In this document: positions 11,301 through 21,392 of the stretch, in pieces
Layout: the number at the start of each line of letters is the position of its first letter
Position numbering within the stretch: the stretch's first letter is position 1
NCBI GenBank assembly: GCA_947623455.1
Contig: OX392528.1
Coordinates: 57,058,322 to 57,122,321, forward strand
Length of the DNA stretch: 64,000 nt
From: Mimachlamys varia
Taxonomy: Eukaryota; Mollusca; Bivalvia; Pectinida; Pectinidae
Reading direction: 5' to 3'
Notes under the pieces: generated by a model
The model's database searches: none
Told to the model about the DNA's origin: nothing
Seen by the model: the letters and a program-made list of their open reading frames with translations, nothing else
Translations under genes and position numbers: made by a program

Positions 11301-12638
11301 TAGCACTTGCAAATTCTGTAAGTCATTGTTAGACTGTAATGTGTACTTGTATCACCAAAATGTACCAATTATGTTTCATTTCATGTTTTGTGAGTTCCAG
11401 GTAATGGTTCCGTGGACTTCGACGAGTTTTTAGGATTGATGACTAACTATCTGCAAGGCAAAGATCCAGAGGCTGAATTACGAGAATCGTTTAAAGTGTT
11501 TGACAAGGATGGAAATGGCTTTATCAGCGCTGCAGAATTAAGACTTGTCATGACAAACCTAGGCGAGAAGCTAACAGACGAGGAAGTAGATGAAATGGTT
11601 ATGGAAGCAGATTTAGACGGAGACGGACAAATAGATTATGATGGTAGGTTATAATAGTAAATGAATTGTGTGTAATATATATAAATTCTTGTATTTTTCA
11701 TTGAATATGGGATTGATACAACGATTTTATATTCACCTTACCGAGCCTCCAACGAGATTCGTGTCAGATCCATTATACCCCATTATACATTTTTGCATTT
11801 TTCATTCTTTAGAAACGATTTGTTTTACAATATTATCATACAAAACGCCGCCATTTTGATTCGAACGCGAAAGTCGATGACGTCATTTAATTATCTTTGG
11901 CCTGATGTCATAATCAGAACAATTATAATTAGGCTATATTACACATGTGCAATACGAAACAAATGTGATATGGGTGTAAACACTGTCTGATACGGCGATG
12001 ATGAACACCAAAAATACAATTATTGATTTATTGATATTCGCCATACGCAAACTTCCGACTTGTGGAATACAGAAGACAACGTGCCCTTATTAAAGAAAAA
12101 TGTCTACGCGAGTATTGAGTTATTTAGAAAAAACAACTAGTTGAACCGTTCCCAAATTTTAAACACAATATTTGACCTCATTGTTCCTCCTCGGAATTTA
12201 AAATATCCCGAACAACTTCAAAGAGTACCTCAAATCTACGGCAACTGCACCAGTCACACGTACATGGTTCGGTTGGGGTTTTACTTACTCTTTTTAATTG
12301 TCACGGCCTTCAACCAGTATAATTCGTATGTTTGTTGTCTTTTAATGTCAAATTTACACATTCAGTCCCATGATTGTAAAAAGAAAAGCCGCCATTTTTA
12401 CCTTTTTGTCGGAAAAAAATATCTTCAAATAATCTGTTTCGCTTTTATGTCATGGTACACAAACTACTTATATGATATACACATGTTGTTTTCATCAACC
12501 TAACCTCGACTTCATCTAGAGATAATATGCATACAGACATATACCTTATAATTAGGAAGACATTCTACTACGCTTGTAACATATATAAAATGCTTATTAT
12601 ATTTTTTTTCAGAATTCGTTCGCATGATGACGGAGTGA
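5349..12638 (+). CDS. Calmodulin-like protein 1 (four EF-hands, 159 aa, five exons)
   Basis: Exons are 5349-5351 (ATG only, donor GTAAGT), 8890-8953, 10338-10481, 11401-11643 and 12613-12638 (stop TGA). All junctions are GT-AG, and introns 2-4 are phase 1. The product is 159 aa and is expected to be a cytosolic calcium sensor that binds target helices. The leader is about 11 residues longer than calmodulin's and acidic ([21 protein letters not shown]). Four canonical 12-residue loops lie at about residues 32-43 ([12 protein letters not shown]), 68-79, 105-116 and 141-152 ([12 protein letters not shown]). The calmodulin hallmark [13 protein letters not shown] is kept and the tail is EFVRMMTE. 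The helix before loop 1 is altered (ECRKAFEMF for EFKEAFSLF). The acceptor of exon 3 lies in a 35-bp tandem duplication. Exon 1 is inferred from the ATG|GTAAG pattern shared with genes 2 and 3, and is the least certain part. Confidence 0.88.
5536..5932. repeat. 35-bp minisatellite in intron 1 of gene 1, about 11 copies
   Basis: The unit contains 'atatgttgtcaagtg', then 'tctcagttgtct' and 'agtatca', and totals 35 bp. Unit variants swap tctcag for ttacag and tatcaa for tttcaa. It begins about 180 bases downstream of the 5' splice site of intron 1. It is unrelated in sequence to the 35-bp array at 1-594. Confidence 0.93.
6408..6575. promoter_or_regulatory. 31-bp tandem repeat carrying four CRE palindromes
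   Basis: Five units of 31 bp follow the pattern 'gtatgttgtagctgcattg' then 'tgacgtcagttt'. The full cAMP-response-element palindrome TGACGTCA occurs at 6427-6434, 6458-6465, 6489-6496 and 6520-6527, spaced exactly 31 bp apart (about three helical turns). The fifth unit has lost it (tgacacca). The array lies about 1.1 kb inside intron 1 of gene 1. A CREB/ATF-bound enhancer is possible. The regular spacing may also simply be the repeat period. Confidence 0.5.
7123..7276. repeat. Long near-perfect palindrome (foldback), 154 bp
   Basis: The left arm starts 'ggattgaaagtc' and the right arm ends 'gactttcaatcc'. The arms pair almost without gaps through 'aactttcatagtgctatg' and 'cagccgttacatccatat'. 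The centre is 'tgaagccctagcgggcttca'. This has the form of a small foldback MITE within intron 1 of gene 1. Confidence 0.85.
7475..7672 (+). repeat. Inverted repeat copy A, flanking exon 2 of gene 1
   Basis: This block of about 200 bp is the reverse complement of 9974-10174. Matching landmarks are 'gacttgtatgtgtttacatg', 'ccctatccgtaaactgta' and 'caaggcaacacagtggtgat'. The two copies lie either side of exon 2 (8890-8953) in opposite orientation. Confidence 0.85.
7981..8036. repeat. Fragment related to the 32-bp repeat at 53385-54075
   Basis: The sequence 'gtcatcctcgatatacaggggtta' (shown in part) is followed by 'cgctcacctacgctctct'. It closely matches the left end of the array in intron 3 of gene 5. 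This suggests one dispersed repeat whose end expanded there. Confidence 0.6.
8455..8745 (+). mobile_element. RT-element 3' fragment
   Basis: It matches the C-terminal coding part and tail of the element at 1640-4135: 'attcgagagatac', 'gtcgctatattggtctcattgagaatattct', 'atatgctcattaa' and the 'gtcgtcgatga...gacgcttac' tail. It lies just upstream of exon 2 of gene 1, with the splice acceptor at 8888-8889. Confidence 0.75.
9974..10174 (-). repeat. Inverted repeat copy B, flanking exon 2 of gene 1
   Basis: It is the reverse complement of 7475-7672, with a few substitutions and small gaps. Pairing of the two copies in the pre-mRNA would loop out a segment of about 2.3 kb carrying exon 2 of gene 1. 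Confidence 0.85.
10281..10350 (+). promoter_or_regulatory. Tandemly duplicated 3' splice site of gene 1 exon 3
   Basis: Two 35-bp copies, 10281-10315 and 10316-10350, differ by one base (gtgttacag versus gttttacag). Each carries a polypyrimidine-poor tract, an acceptor AG (10301-10302 and 10336-10337) and the first 13 exon bases 'aatgtagaaaagc'. Only the second acceptor keeps the EF1 frame. Using the first would add 35 nt, shift the frame and reach a TGA within EF1. Confidence 0.9.
10531..10661. repeat. Imperfect foldback repeat in intron 3 of gene 1
   Basis: 'ttatcacactacattttcag' with following 'ggttt' on the left pairs with 'aaccctgaaaatactgtgat' on the right, around a centre of about 60 bp. 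It is MITE-like, and no target duplication was fixed. Confidence 0.6.
11083..11215 (-). repeat. Fragment of the hairpin-ended dispersed repeat
   Basis: On the minus strand it reads 'gatgtttctgaccaaatttg' preceded by 'tctgttccccttcac'. This matches the repeated block in 28860-29060. Confidence 0.65.
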
Positions 12639-13047
12639 TTCTGGGCAGCATTTGACAATACTTTACATGTCTGTACTGTGCTGGTGATGATAACCAGGAG
12701 GTCATAACCCATAATGACCCGGGATCATAACACGATGGTGTAGGAGACAGTGACTCGAACTCAACAATTATTCAAATCCTTAAAAAATCGAATACGTGAC
12801 CCCCTTTCTCTTATTTTTTTATCTGGTGCTGTTTCTGGTTATGAAGATATAAACATAGTTATTCGGAGTCAAGAAGCGGATAAGAATGAAGATTGATGGG
12901 CTACATGTATTAAGTCCAGACTTCAAAAGTGTCTTTGTCATGTTTATTTCATAAGGAACATTAACTCTTTTGAAATACTGTATGGATTTGATCAAAGGAA
13001 CATGATTGATGTCATTGGATTAAGTTGAAATCAAGTAACAGTCGATA

Positions 13048-13180
13048 CCCCCCCCCCCTTTTTTTTTTTTTTTATTTATGACAAGTAAGTTGGGGGAACA
13101 TATTATATATTGATGTATAATTGGCAAATTGAGCTTTCGAGTATTTTCATTCCCTGTTATCAAAATAAAAAAGAAATAAA
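13048..13180 (+). terminator. C11T15 tract and polyadenylation signals after gene 1
   Basis: A C11 (13048-13058) to T15 (13059-13073) tract precedes AATAAA at 13164-13169 and again at 13175-13180, about 530 nt after the stop codon. These are plausible 3'-end signals for gene 1. Confidence 0.55.
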
Positions 13181-13834
13181 TATATCAATGTTATCTTCAT
13201 GTCTACAAATCATTTAATAGTTTGTTTGATGTTTACATGTTCATTGCATCTAGGGTCCCCGTTCTACTCATCCAGGTGTTTTTAAATTAATAAAGATGTG
13301 CCATAAAAGTGATACATGTATGAGGTAAATGTCAGTGGAAGTAGACCATAATTTGAAACCACAACTTCATATAATATCGCTCTAACCTGGTCGACGGGGG
13401 TGACATGGCTAACGTGCTAACGTTAAATCATACGGGAACTTAGGGGAAGTAACTGTGTAAAGGACAAATACATGTCATTGATACAAAGATCTTTAAACGA
13501 ATCAACTATTTCGCTTTGTTTTCTTGTAGATATGTCTATGTTTTTTTTAAAATAATTATGTATGTTAAAAACAATTAATGTCATTGATGAACATGGTACA
13601 TGAATCATTCACAATTTAACTAAAATATAATGATACATTTACGGCACGATATCGACACCGATGAACAAAACGAACATTTACGACATCCATGATTGTTCAC
13701 AATGCACGTGAACCAAGTACGCCATTTGTTACACGTCATTGTAGTGCACAGTGATGAGGTCACCTGTGTTATGCAAAAATGTATGTTATTTTCCTCGTTT
13801 TAATTGGTCAAGGACTACAAAAAAAAGATTATAA

Positions 13835-14240
13835 GATGACGTAACACACACACATGTTGCACCCTTTAAATTTAGTAATAGATACAGTTCGACGACAAAT
13901 GAAATGAACTGCACCAAACAGCTATTTCATTATTCACTCGAGGACGAAACGGCTGTATGATGCATCGTATTTCGGCAATGATGTTAGGAGCTAAATGGTG
14001 GGAATCGAAATGTTCAAAACTTACGTAAAAACAGGAAGGTCAGGTGCGAAAAACTTCTCTAGTTTATGAATTTAAAAGAAAATTAAATTAGTACTGTATA
14101 ATTTCAAATCTTCTACGAAAGTGTGTGTATATAATGAACCATGCCACTACTCAAATGAGATAACTGTGCATAGCTATCAAGGCTCTAGCAAACCTTTGAG
14201 ACTGAACAATCTACCCCCAGAGTCGACCAATGTGTATCCT
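13835..14240 (+). mobile_element. RT-element 5' fragment
   Basis: It shares 'cacacacatgttgcacc', 'ttagtaatagat', 'gaactgcac', 'aggacgaaacggctgta' and 'actactcaaatgagat' with 48977-49360. Part is shared with 1640-1830. Confidence 0.7.
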
Positions 14241-16948
14241 GAGCGATAATGTAACATGATGTAAAGATATTCCAAGTGATGTATAACAATTGCTATATAG
14301 CTGCATAGGTATATCAGTTGACATCTGATATTGCCGTATTTTTTATTAAAATTGTAAGGGGTGTTTTGACTATTTCTAAACGAATGTTGTTAGCAATGGG
14401 AATAATATTACATAGTGTAAAATGCCCTTTAATAGCTAGAAGTGTATTATACATGTTTTTGTAAGAGATTTGTGTGAGAGAAAATCAAATACTTTAATAA
14501 GTATGTTGGTTGCCAAATTGACATAAATAAACAATATGGCACTTACCAATGCCACACGCCTAGTAATAATGTTTTGGATATTTTTTGTAGACTTTAAGAA
14601 CTATAGCATCGTGTATACTATTTGAATGGCGTAAATGATAACATTCACTTTCATTCATCAATTCCGTGATAAAATCGACAACTAAAGGATTAACAACACA
14701 AATTTTTGAGAGATTCAGGTTTATTTCATTTTTGACACGTTTTATTGTCACTATCTTAATCTTGTTGGAAAATATAGTTAATCCACAGGTGATATGGTGA
14801 TCCTATTTGTATGACACACATAAACCCTGTCGCGCAACACCGGGGCTATTATTTTCTACTTTCCATGTGGATGTTACCCTAGCCAAAATTACGTAGATTT
14901 TGAAAACGAAATATATTGAAATGTAAATACCGTTCCTGTTTATTTTTTCAATTTTTTTTTTATAATTTTGCAAACCGGACAAAAATCAAATAAATCCTTC
15001 TTTCGTCCAAAAAAAAAATAGTCATAAAAACTAGCATTAAATATTAATTTATATACCATTAGCAAATTGAAACAGAAGTTCAAGCAACGCAAATTTTTAC
15101 ATCACCATGAGATCATATTGTCTAAATTTTGTATTGGAAGTTGCACTAAAGATGAAACGAAAGAGATCCGTGCCTAAAAGAGATGCAAATTGAAATACAT
15201 GTATGTTTTATTTGAAGATGTACCAAAAACAAAGTCATAGTGCGCTATCACTCTACATGGACCGTAACTAAAAAATATATGACAAAAACAATACCTTCTG
15301 CCATTTTGCTGAAGTCATTTTTATTTTGAAGTCACCAAAGCAATGAATATTACATTTAAATTCAACTTATATAAGATGTTCATTTTATTTATTCATTTTT
15401 TTTTCGTTACAACAAAACAAAATCTAACATTATAGTGATCATGTCATGTCGGTAGCGTTCAATGAAAGTCCAATATAATGGCGGGCTCAAACTATCTCTA
15501 CCAAATCATTTAATAGCAGCAGGTGTTCGATCACAAAGTATACATTGGTTGATAGAATTAGGTCACTTTGTTCCATAAACAATTTATTAGCTAGGTCAGT
15601 GCAACCTGATTTATATATTAGTACAGAACAGTTATACCACCGACCACCTAACACTACTTCAAAGGTATTGTACATTTATTTATCAACAGTTCAAATACAA
15701 TACTTCCAAATCGATATAATTCCAACGTGCACATTTTGAGCCTGATTGACGGCCTTTTGCATATTGTTTGCGTTGTAGGCATGCTTATGCAACTTAACAA
15801 GAACATTTGAAAACAATTTATAAGCTTTATTTTACTGAGATTTCTGTGGAGATAAAAGTGTAATAACAACAAAATGTGAGTTCGGTCATTTTAAGTCGAC
15901 TAATATTTGTATTTCGATTTAAGAACACAATTTGTTTGATAAATCCATTGATTCAAATTTTAATTTAACGCACAGTGAAGTTGGCAATACTCTTTTCAGC
16001 TTAATACAGGTGAAATATCACATTTCATTACACTCAATAAGCCTAGAAAACAGAGAATATAGAAGCGTCAAAATTCATTTAATTTTACACTTTTCAAATT
16101 GATAAAATCAAATTCAAATTCAAATAAGCTTAAAATGAGATATCAAAGACCATCAACAAATTTAAACAGGAAGTGTGACGTAAGTTTTCATACATTTATT
16201 AAGCTGTTAATGCTGACACTCTAGTGTAATAAGCGTCACCGTGCTACTGTGCAATTATGTTTGTCTATACGTATATGAAACTGGTACATATTTTATTTTG
16301 AATTGGCTAATGGCGTTACTGCGACGTTCTTTAAACGGCTACTTCATGTTGCCTAAATCATTATTTATCACATGATATGTTTATATATAGAGAACATTCT
16401 AAACCCGTTCTCGTTCTACTACAGGTATCGATTTCTTTACAGGGTTGGGCAGTTTTATTATCAGGGATTCGAAACGTGCCCTGGGCTTATCCTAGCGGTA
16501 ATGAGTTTAGCAAGCAACCAAAATCCCTTGGAAATCTTGTGTATACTGTCAATATCAAATTTACTATACTAAATATGCAATATTTAAAACTATCCTACCG
16601 ATATACCGTCGACAAGTAAATATTTTACAGGATTTGATTTAGATGAAAATCACTTATGTGTAGAAAGGAATCACCGATATACCTTGACTATAAGATTGAA
16701 CTGTTCAGTTTGTTTTGGTGGTGAGTGAGTTTTCGAGTAGGGTATTTAAATGTGCTTTAAAGGGAACCAGGTACTATTTTGATATGTATAATCCTATAAG
16801 TAAATGAAAAAGCGGTAACGTTCAGGCGATACGTGTTTGGCTTTAATCAGCTAACACAACACAACGTCTGGTTGGGGAGCAGTTTAGGATTTCCCCGTGA
16901 TCTGACAGAGGGCGGCGCTATATCAACATAACACCAGTATAGGCCACA
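14241..16948. other. Intergenic region between genes 1 and 2, nothing recognised
   Basis: It is AT-rich and has no coding signal on either strand. Short open frames here lack motifs and overlap on both strands. A TATA-like 'tatttaaa' near 16743 lies about 200 bases before the start codon of gene 2 and is a weak promoter candidate. Confidence 0.5.
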
Positions 16949-19900
16949 ATGGTAAGCTGTATTTTAAACAATCTTATTTCCGTTTTCATGTACTTTTTCA
17001 TATTTGTCAAGTTTAACATCTTTATAAACATGTAATATTCACTAATATTATATTTGTGTTATTGATAAGCTCAGTTCTAGTTGTATAGTTTATATATACT
17101 TACCTATTTGGAATGATGGAGCGAACATATGGATAAACTGTATTATTATAACCATCTGCTCTTGCATACATTTCTATTATAATGATGTAAAATCATGCAT
17201 ATGTGTCAATACAACATTGTAAACAAAGTACCAACTAGTATATACATACATTATACATGTATAATTCATATTAATCTTATATTGTGATGTAAAATCATGG
17301 ATACGTGTCCAGATCACATTGTAAACGAAATTCAAAATAGTTTAGTTTATACATACATTATACATGTATAATTCTAAAGTAAAATGTAGATATTTACATT
17401 ATACACAAAATATCATACATATTATTATTTCATCTGTGTATGGTAGGTACAAATATGTATATTCTAGGGACGGGAGGGATATAAAGTGATCCAATGAACA
17501 CTAACATGTCCTATATTTATTGTTCATTATTATAAACATAGGCTGAAATATACACATGTACAACAATAATAATTTAATACATTACTGTAGCTACATCGTG
17601 TGTGCTGAACTTAAATCACTCTAAAATCATTATCAACACTTACCTGTGTTTGTATGCGTGTATACATATTTGATCTATTGTTTATAAAGCACAGCTCATA
17701 TCGCAGTCTTTAGTTTACATTACGTCGTCGAGGAAAAGAATTCATATTGATAATGTCGAAGTAGGTCAGTATTCTTAGTTGATAGTATCATCTCGTTTTG
17801 ACTCCAGTAATTATTGCAATTTCTCGAAAAAAAATCATAATTAAATAAGCATGGGGTTTATGCTTTATATTCCATCAAAGAAGGGTGGCAGGTGGTGCAG
17901 CGGATAGGGTACCTGCTTTTCACCAAGACGGCCGGGGTTCGACAAAATCTTTATAGTATATCGCAGATTTTACTTTTTAGATTATCCCCTTTTTCGTCAT
18001 CATTTAATCTTGATCGTGGTCTTTTATTTTTTCAAAATATGTCCTTATGAAATATGCTAACAAGTCGAATGGTCTAATATTAGTGAGCTAGTGATCTATT
18101 GTGTTACATTCGATAAAGAGTCAAGGTGGGAAGCCATGGTAAAAATTCAATACATACAAACAAGAGTAACATTACTAACAATAGGCAAACCACTAATGGC
18201 CCTATTGTATATATAACGTGATATAACGGGACAGCTATCCTACCTCTCCTGGTTTTCCTTTGTAACCATTGAGTCACTGATTGATTCCGGACAACAGTAC
18301 CTGTAAACTCAGGTGAGAATGTTTCGCAGGTACACAGCATGCAGGCATTGATTTATAGGTATGTGTTGTAAAGGGATTTATTCGTTTTTGTGTTGACAGA
18401 GCCTTAGCGAGACAGGCTTAACAGACGATGAAATCGAAGGTAAATATTTTTCGCAAACGCTTTAAAAATCAACGCATAGATAATAATCTATGATTTAACT
18501 CTTTAAATGTATCTCAATATTGAAAATTTAGGGATGGACTAAAGTTAAGCTTACAGCTTACCTTGAATTTTAATCATTTGGAAAACCATTTATCGTTTCG
18601 ATCTGAAGTTTAAACTTTCTGCCTGGGTAATAGCTGTCGTTATGTTCATGTATATAAAAGGTAAGTTCTCATTATCATAGAACTTTAAACATTCTGTAAA
18701 GACGAGGGAACAATAAAATATAGCCAATATCATCCAAGTATATTACCTATAGAGGATATCGTTTTCGGTGGCAATTTCTTGCTTTATAAAAACTTATTTA
18801 ATTTTATAATGATTCACTTACATGTACATGTATCTTCACTACATAATTCTAATCCAATAATAGTATTAACCAATAAATTGTGTTATTTTTTAAGCTAAAT
18901 ATTTGGAAGAATGTTTTAACGATTGTATTTCTTTTCAAGCAATTGTCTGTTTTGCGTTCATATATTGTCTTATGTTTTGGCATTATTGTATAGTAAGATG
19001 ATTTTATTCAACACACAAATGCCACAAAATGACTAGCTTCATATTAACCTTTGTATTACAGAGTTTCGTGAAGCTTTCAGTCTATTCGATAAAGATGGAG
19101 ACGGATCCATTCCCACTGCCGAACTCGGCACTGTTCTCCGAGCCCTCGGCCAGAACCCTTCAGCTGCCGAACTGAAACAAATGATCAACGAGGTTGATCA
19201 AGATGGTCAGTATATATATTACATGTCCTCAAGTGACCATACGTATTTTTAAATACTAGTTTTTATTATGAAAAACTAGTTCACATCCAACTTAATGTCA
19301 CGGCATTAATGATGGACGAAAGACACACATGTTAATACAACATGCCTGGCTAGAACCATCGGTGATATTAGTTCTAAAACACTGTATTAAAAAGAAATGC
19401 GAATGCATAATATCATTTAAACCATTAAAAAGTGGGGTATATTGTTTCCGTTCAAATTAATACAGATTATAACGTAGACATTATGAACAGTGTCACTACT
19501 CAAGAGATAGTAATAATAAGTGGTTACGGATTAAAAATAGCCCACGTGTAGAGTCTACTACCTTGTAATTAAACTATGAGTGTAAGATACACCCATGTAC
19601 TCTGGTGTTCGATACAACATGTTAAACACTCTGCACCATGTAGCTGTTTGGTACTTAAGGACTCATAGGTGACCAATGGGTCAATAGGTGTAACACAATT
19701 GTACCTCTTCCTGTTTTCTTTTACACATATAGCCTGCTCCCACTCATTTGTCTGCAGCCTTAGTAGGAGAGCGTTAACTTTGACACATCACATTCAAACA
19801 TCCTCTTTTTGTACAGGAGATGGAACTGTGGATTTCCCGGAATTCCTTGTGCTTCTTGTCCGAAAGATGAAAGAAGCGGGAGGGGAAACCGAAATGCAAG

Positions 19901-20617
19901 AAGCATTTAAAGTTTTTGACAGGGACGGGAATGGAATGGTAACGGCAGCTGAAATCAGAAATGCCATGTACAACCTCGGAGAGAAACTAACAGACGAGGA
20001 AATAGACGAGATGATCAGAGAGGCTGACTTGGACGGAGACGGACAACTAAACTATGAAGGTAGAGTTAGATGTATTTAACGTAGCCATCAGAGTTACTGT
20101 GTTGCTGTATACATGTAGTTGTTAAATTTCGCGGGTGTAAAATTTCGCGAGTTTTTGTTTGGAACTTATTCGCGGAGGTTTAATTTCGCGAATCACAAAA
20201 AAATTAATATAGATTATTTAGTCAAAATTTACAAACACGGGATATTAATATTCGTCGCTATTGCGAATTTAACGAAATTAAAACTCTCGCAAATATTAGC
20301 AACTATAAAGTATGTTGTTGAAACACGTTTTACAATGACAACGTTCTGATTGCTTTATAACGCGTAACTGTATCTAAACTATTAGCAAACACAAATTCGA
20401 CTTCATTGTTACTGAAAAAAAGTTATTATCCTAGTATTAGTATGATACAGCTTAAACATTCATACATTGTTTGACAAAAAATCAGTTTGATCCTGTGAGA
20501 CAGACAATTGACCAATTGTTATGCAATGTGTATACAAATATATAAATGACTGCTATTTGATATTGATAACATTTACTTATTTGTATTTCAGAATTCACGT
20601 CCATACTACGCAAATAA
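16949..20617 (+). CDS. Calmodulin-like protein 2 (four EF-hands, 151 aa, five exons)
   Basis: Exons are 16949-16951 (ATG only, donor GTAAGC), 18400-18439, 19062-19205, 19817-20059 and 20592-20617 (TAA). All junctions are GT-AG. The leader is [13 protein letters not shown]. Loops lie at about residues 24-35 ([12 protein letters not shown]), 60-71 ([12 protein letters not shown]), 97-108 ([12 protein letters not shown]) and 133-144 ([12 protein letters not shown]), and all have acidic or Asn ligands at 1, 3 and 5 and Glu at 12. The central linker is changed ([11 protein letters not shown]) and the tail EFTSILRK replaces the methionine pair of calmodulin's EFVQMMTAK, which should alter target binding by the C-lobe. 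[18 protein letters not shown] is conserved. It is the most compact gene of the cluster (introns 532-1448 nt). Calcium-sensor function is inferred from the family. Confidence 0.92.
17180..17370. repeat. Two-copy direct repeat of about 100 bp in intron 1 of gene 2
   Basis: 'gatgtaaaatcatg' ... 'acattgtaaac' ... 'tacatacattatacatgtat' occurs at about 17180-17270 and again at about 17283-17370, with several substitutions. Confidence 0.7.
17884..17945 (+). repeat. tRNA-derived SINE head (not a functional tRNA)
   Basis: A box A-like 'tggtgcagcggatagg' is followed about 30 nt later by a box B-like 'ggggttcgacaaa'. This is the RNA polymerase III promoter layout of tRNA-derived SINEs. The T-arm is incomplete and no acceptor stem pairs. 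Confidence 0.6.
19445..19700. repeat. Possible diverged RT-element 5' fragment in intron 3 of gene 2
   Basis: 'atgaacagtgtcactactcaa' (shown in part) and 'ctctgcaccatgtagctgtttgg' (in part) resemble landmarks in 13835-14240. The match is weak and patchy. Confidence 0.35.
20125..20300. repeat. CGCGAAATT-type dispersed repeat
   Basis: There are repeated 'aatttcgcg' motifs (for example at 20125-20195). The same motif family is seen at 25795-25935 and, in the other orientation, at 39510-39680. It lies in intron 4 of gene 2. Confidence 0.6.
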
Positions 20618-21079
20618 CCACGTAATAGTTGACGCCTTCCCGAAGTCAGCAGTATCGGTGGATTATTTATGACGTCAGATTCCGTAACACTGTGCAAAAA
20701 TCCGGAATAATCATTTTTGTTTCAAGACCGTTATTTGCTAGTTGCATACCAACTTCCGGTTGTATTAACATACGTCTATTTCCCGCGTATTCGACGTCAT
20801 CAATAGAAAATGTATCTGCTACATCATGTATGTGTCGAATCCGATTCTGCTGATACTAGTCAGGTGTTTACATGTGGAACAAAATGGGAAATAGGTTCAT
20901 AAGGACGTAGTTAATATTGTGAATGGAGTGTTGAATCGGTGTTTAAATAAGAACTCTCGTTATTCATTTCACTCTCTGTGAAGGTAGTACAGACATTGAG
21001 CGCCACCTATTATCGTAAAGAAACTGGTGTTGTCATCTCTTCTTCATATTGTCGTTACATATTTCATAAAGCAATCAAT

Positions 21080-21085
21080 AATAAA
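21080..21085 (+). terminator. Polyadenylation signal of gene 2
   Basis: AATAAA lies 463 nt after the stop codon of gene 2 and about 310 nt before the start codon of gene 3, so the two transcription units are very close. Confidence 0.55.
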
Positions 21086-21392
21086 ATTTTGATTTTTAAC
21101 TTGTGTTTGTTGCTACATGTATGTAGTTAAGTTTTTTTGTTTCTCCACAGATATTTATGGGAAAACATCTATTATGTATTGTGAAGGTTAATCTTGTATT
21201 TGTTTTACAACAAAACACACCAATAGTTCCTCCTAAACAATACCTATTGTCAACTGCTATGTTACTGACACTTTATCTCCAAATATGCGCACGCATCCAT
21301 CTTAGCATATTTTGATTAGTTGACGTCTTAGTCTGTTGGGTGTTGCTGGGATCCGTGATTTGAAATTTTACCCTGAATTTATATATAAACAA

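Noticed and set aside
12141..12503. 120-codon + strand frame in intron 4 of gene 1
   Set aside because: Aromatic-rich, AT-driven sequence without a domain, between two well-supported exons. Treated as intron.
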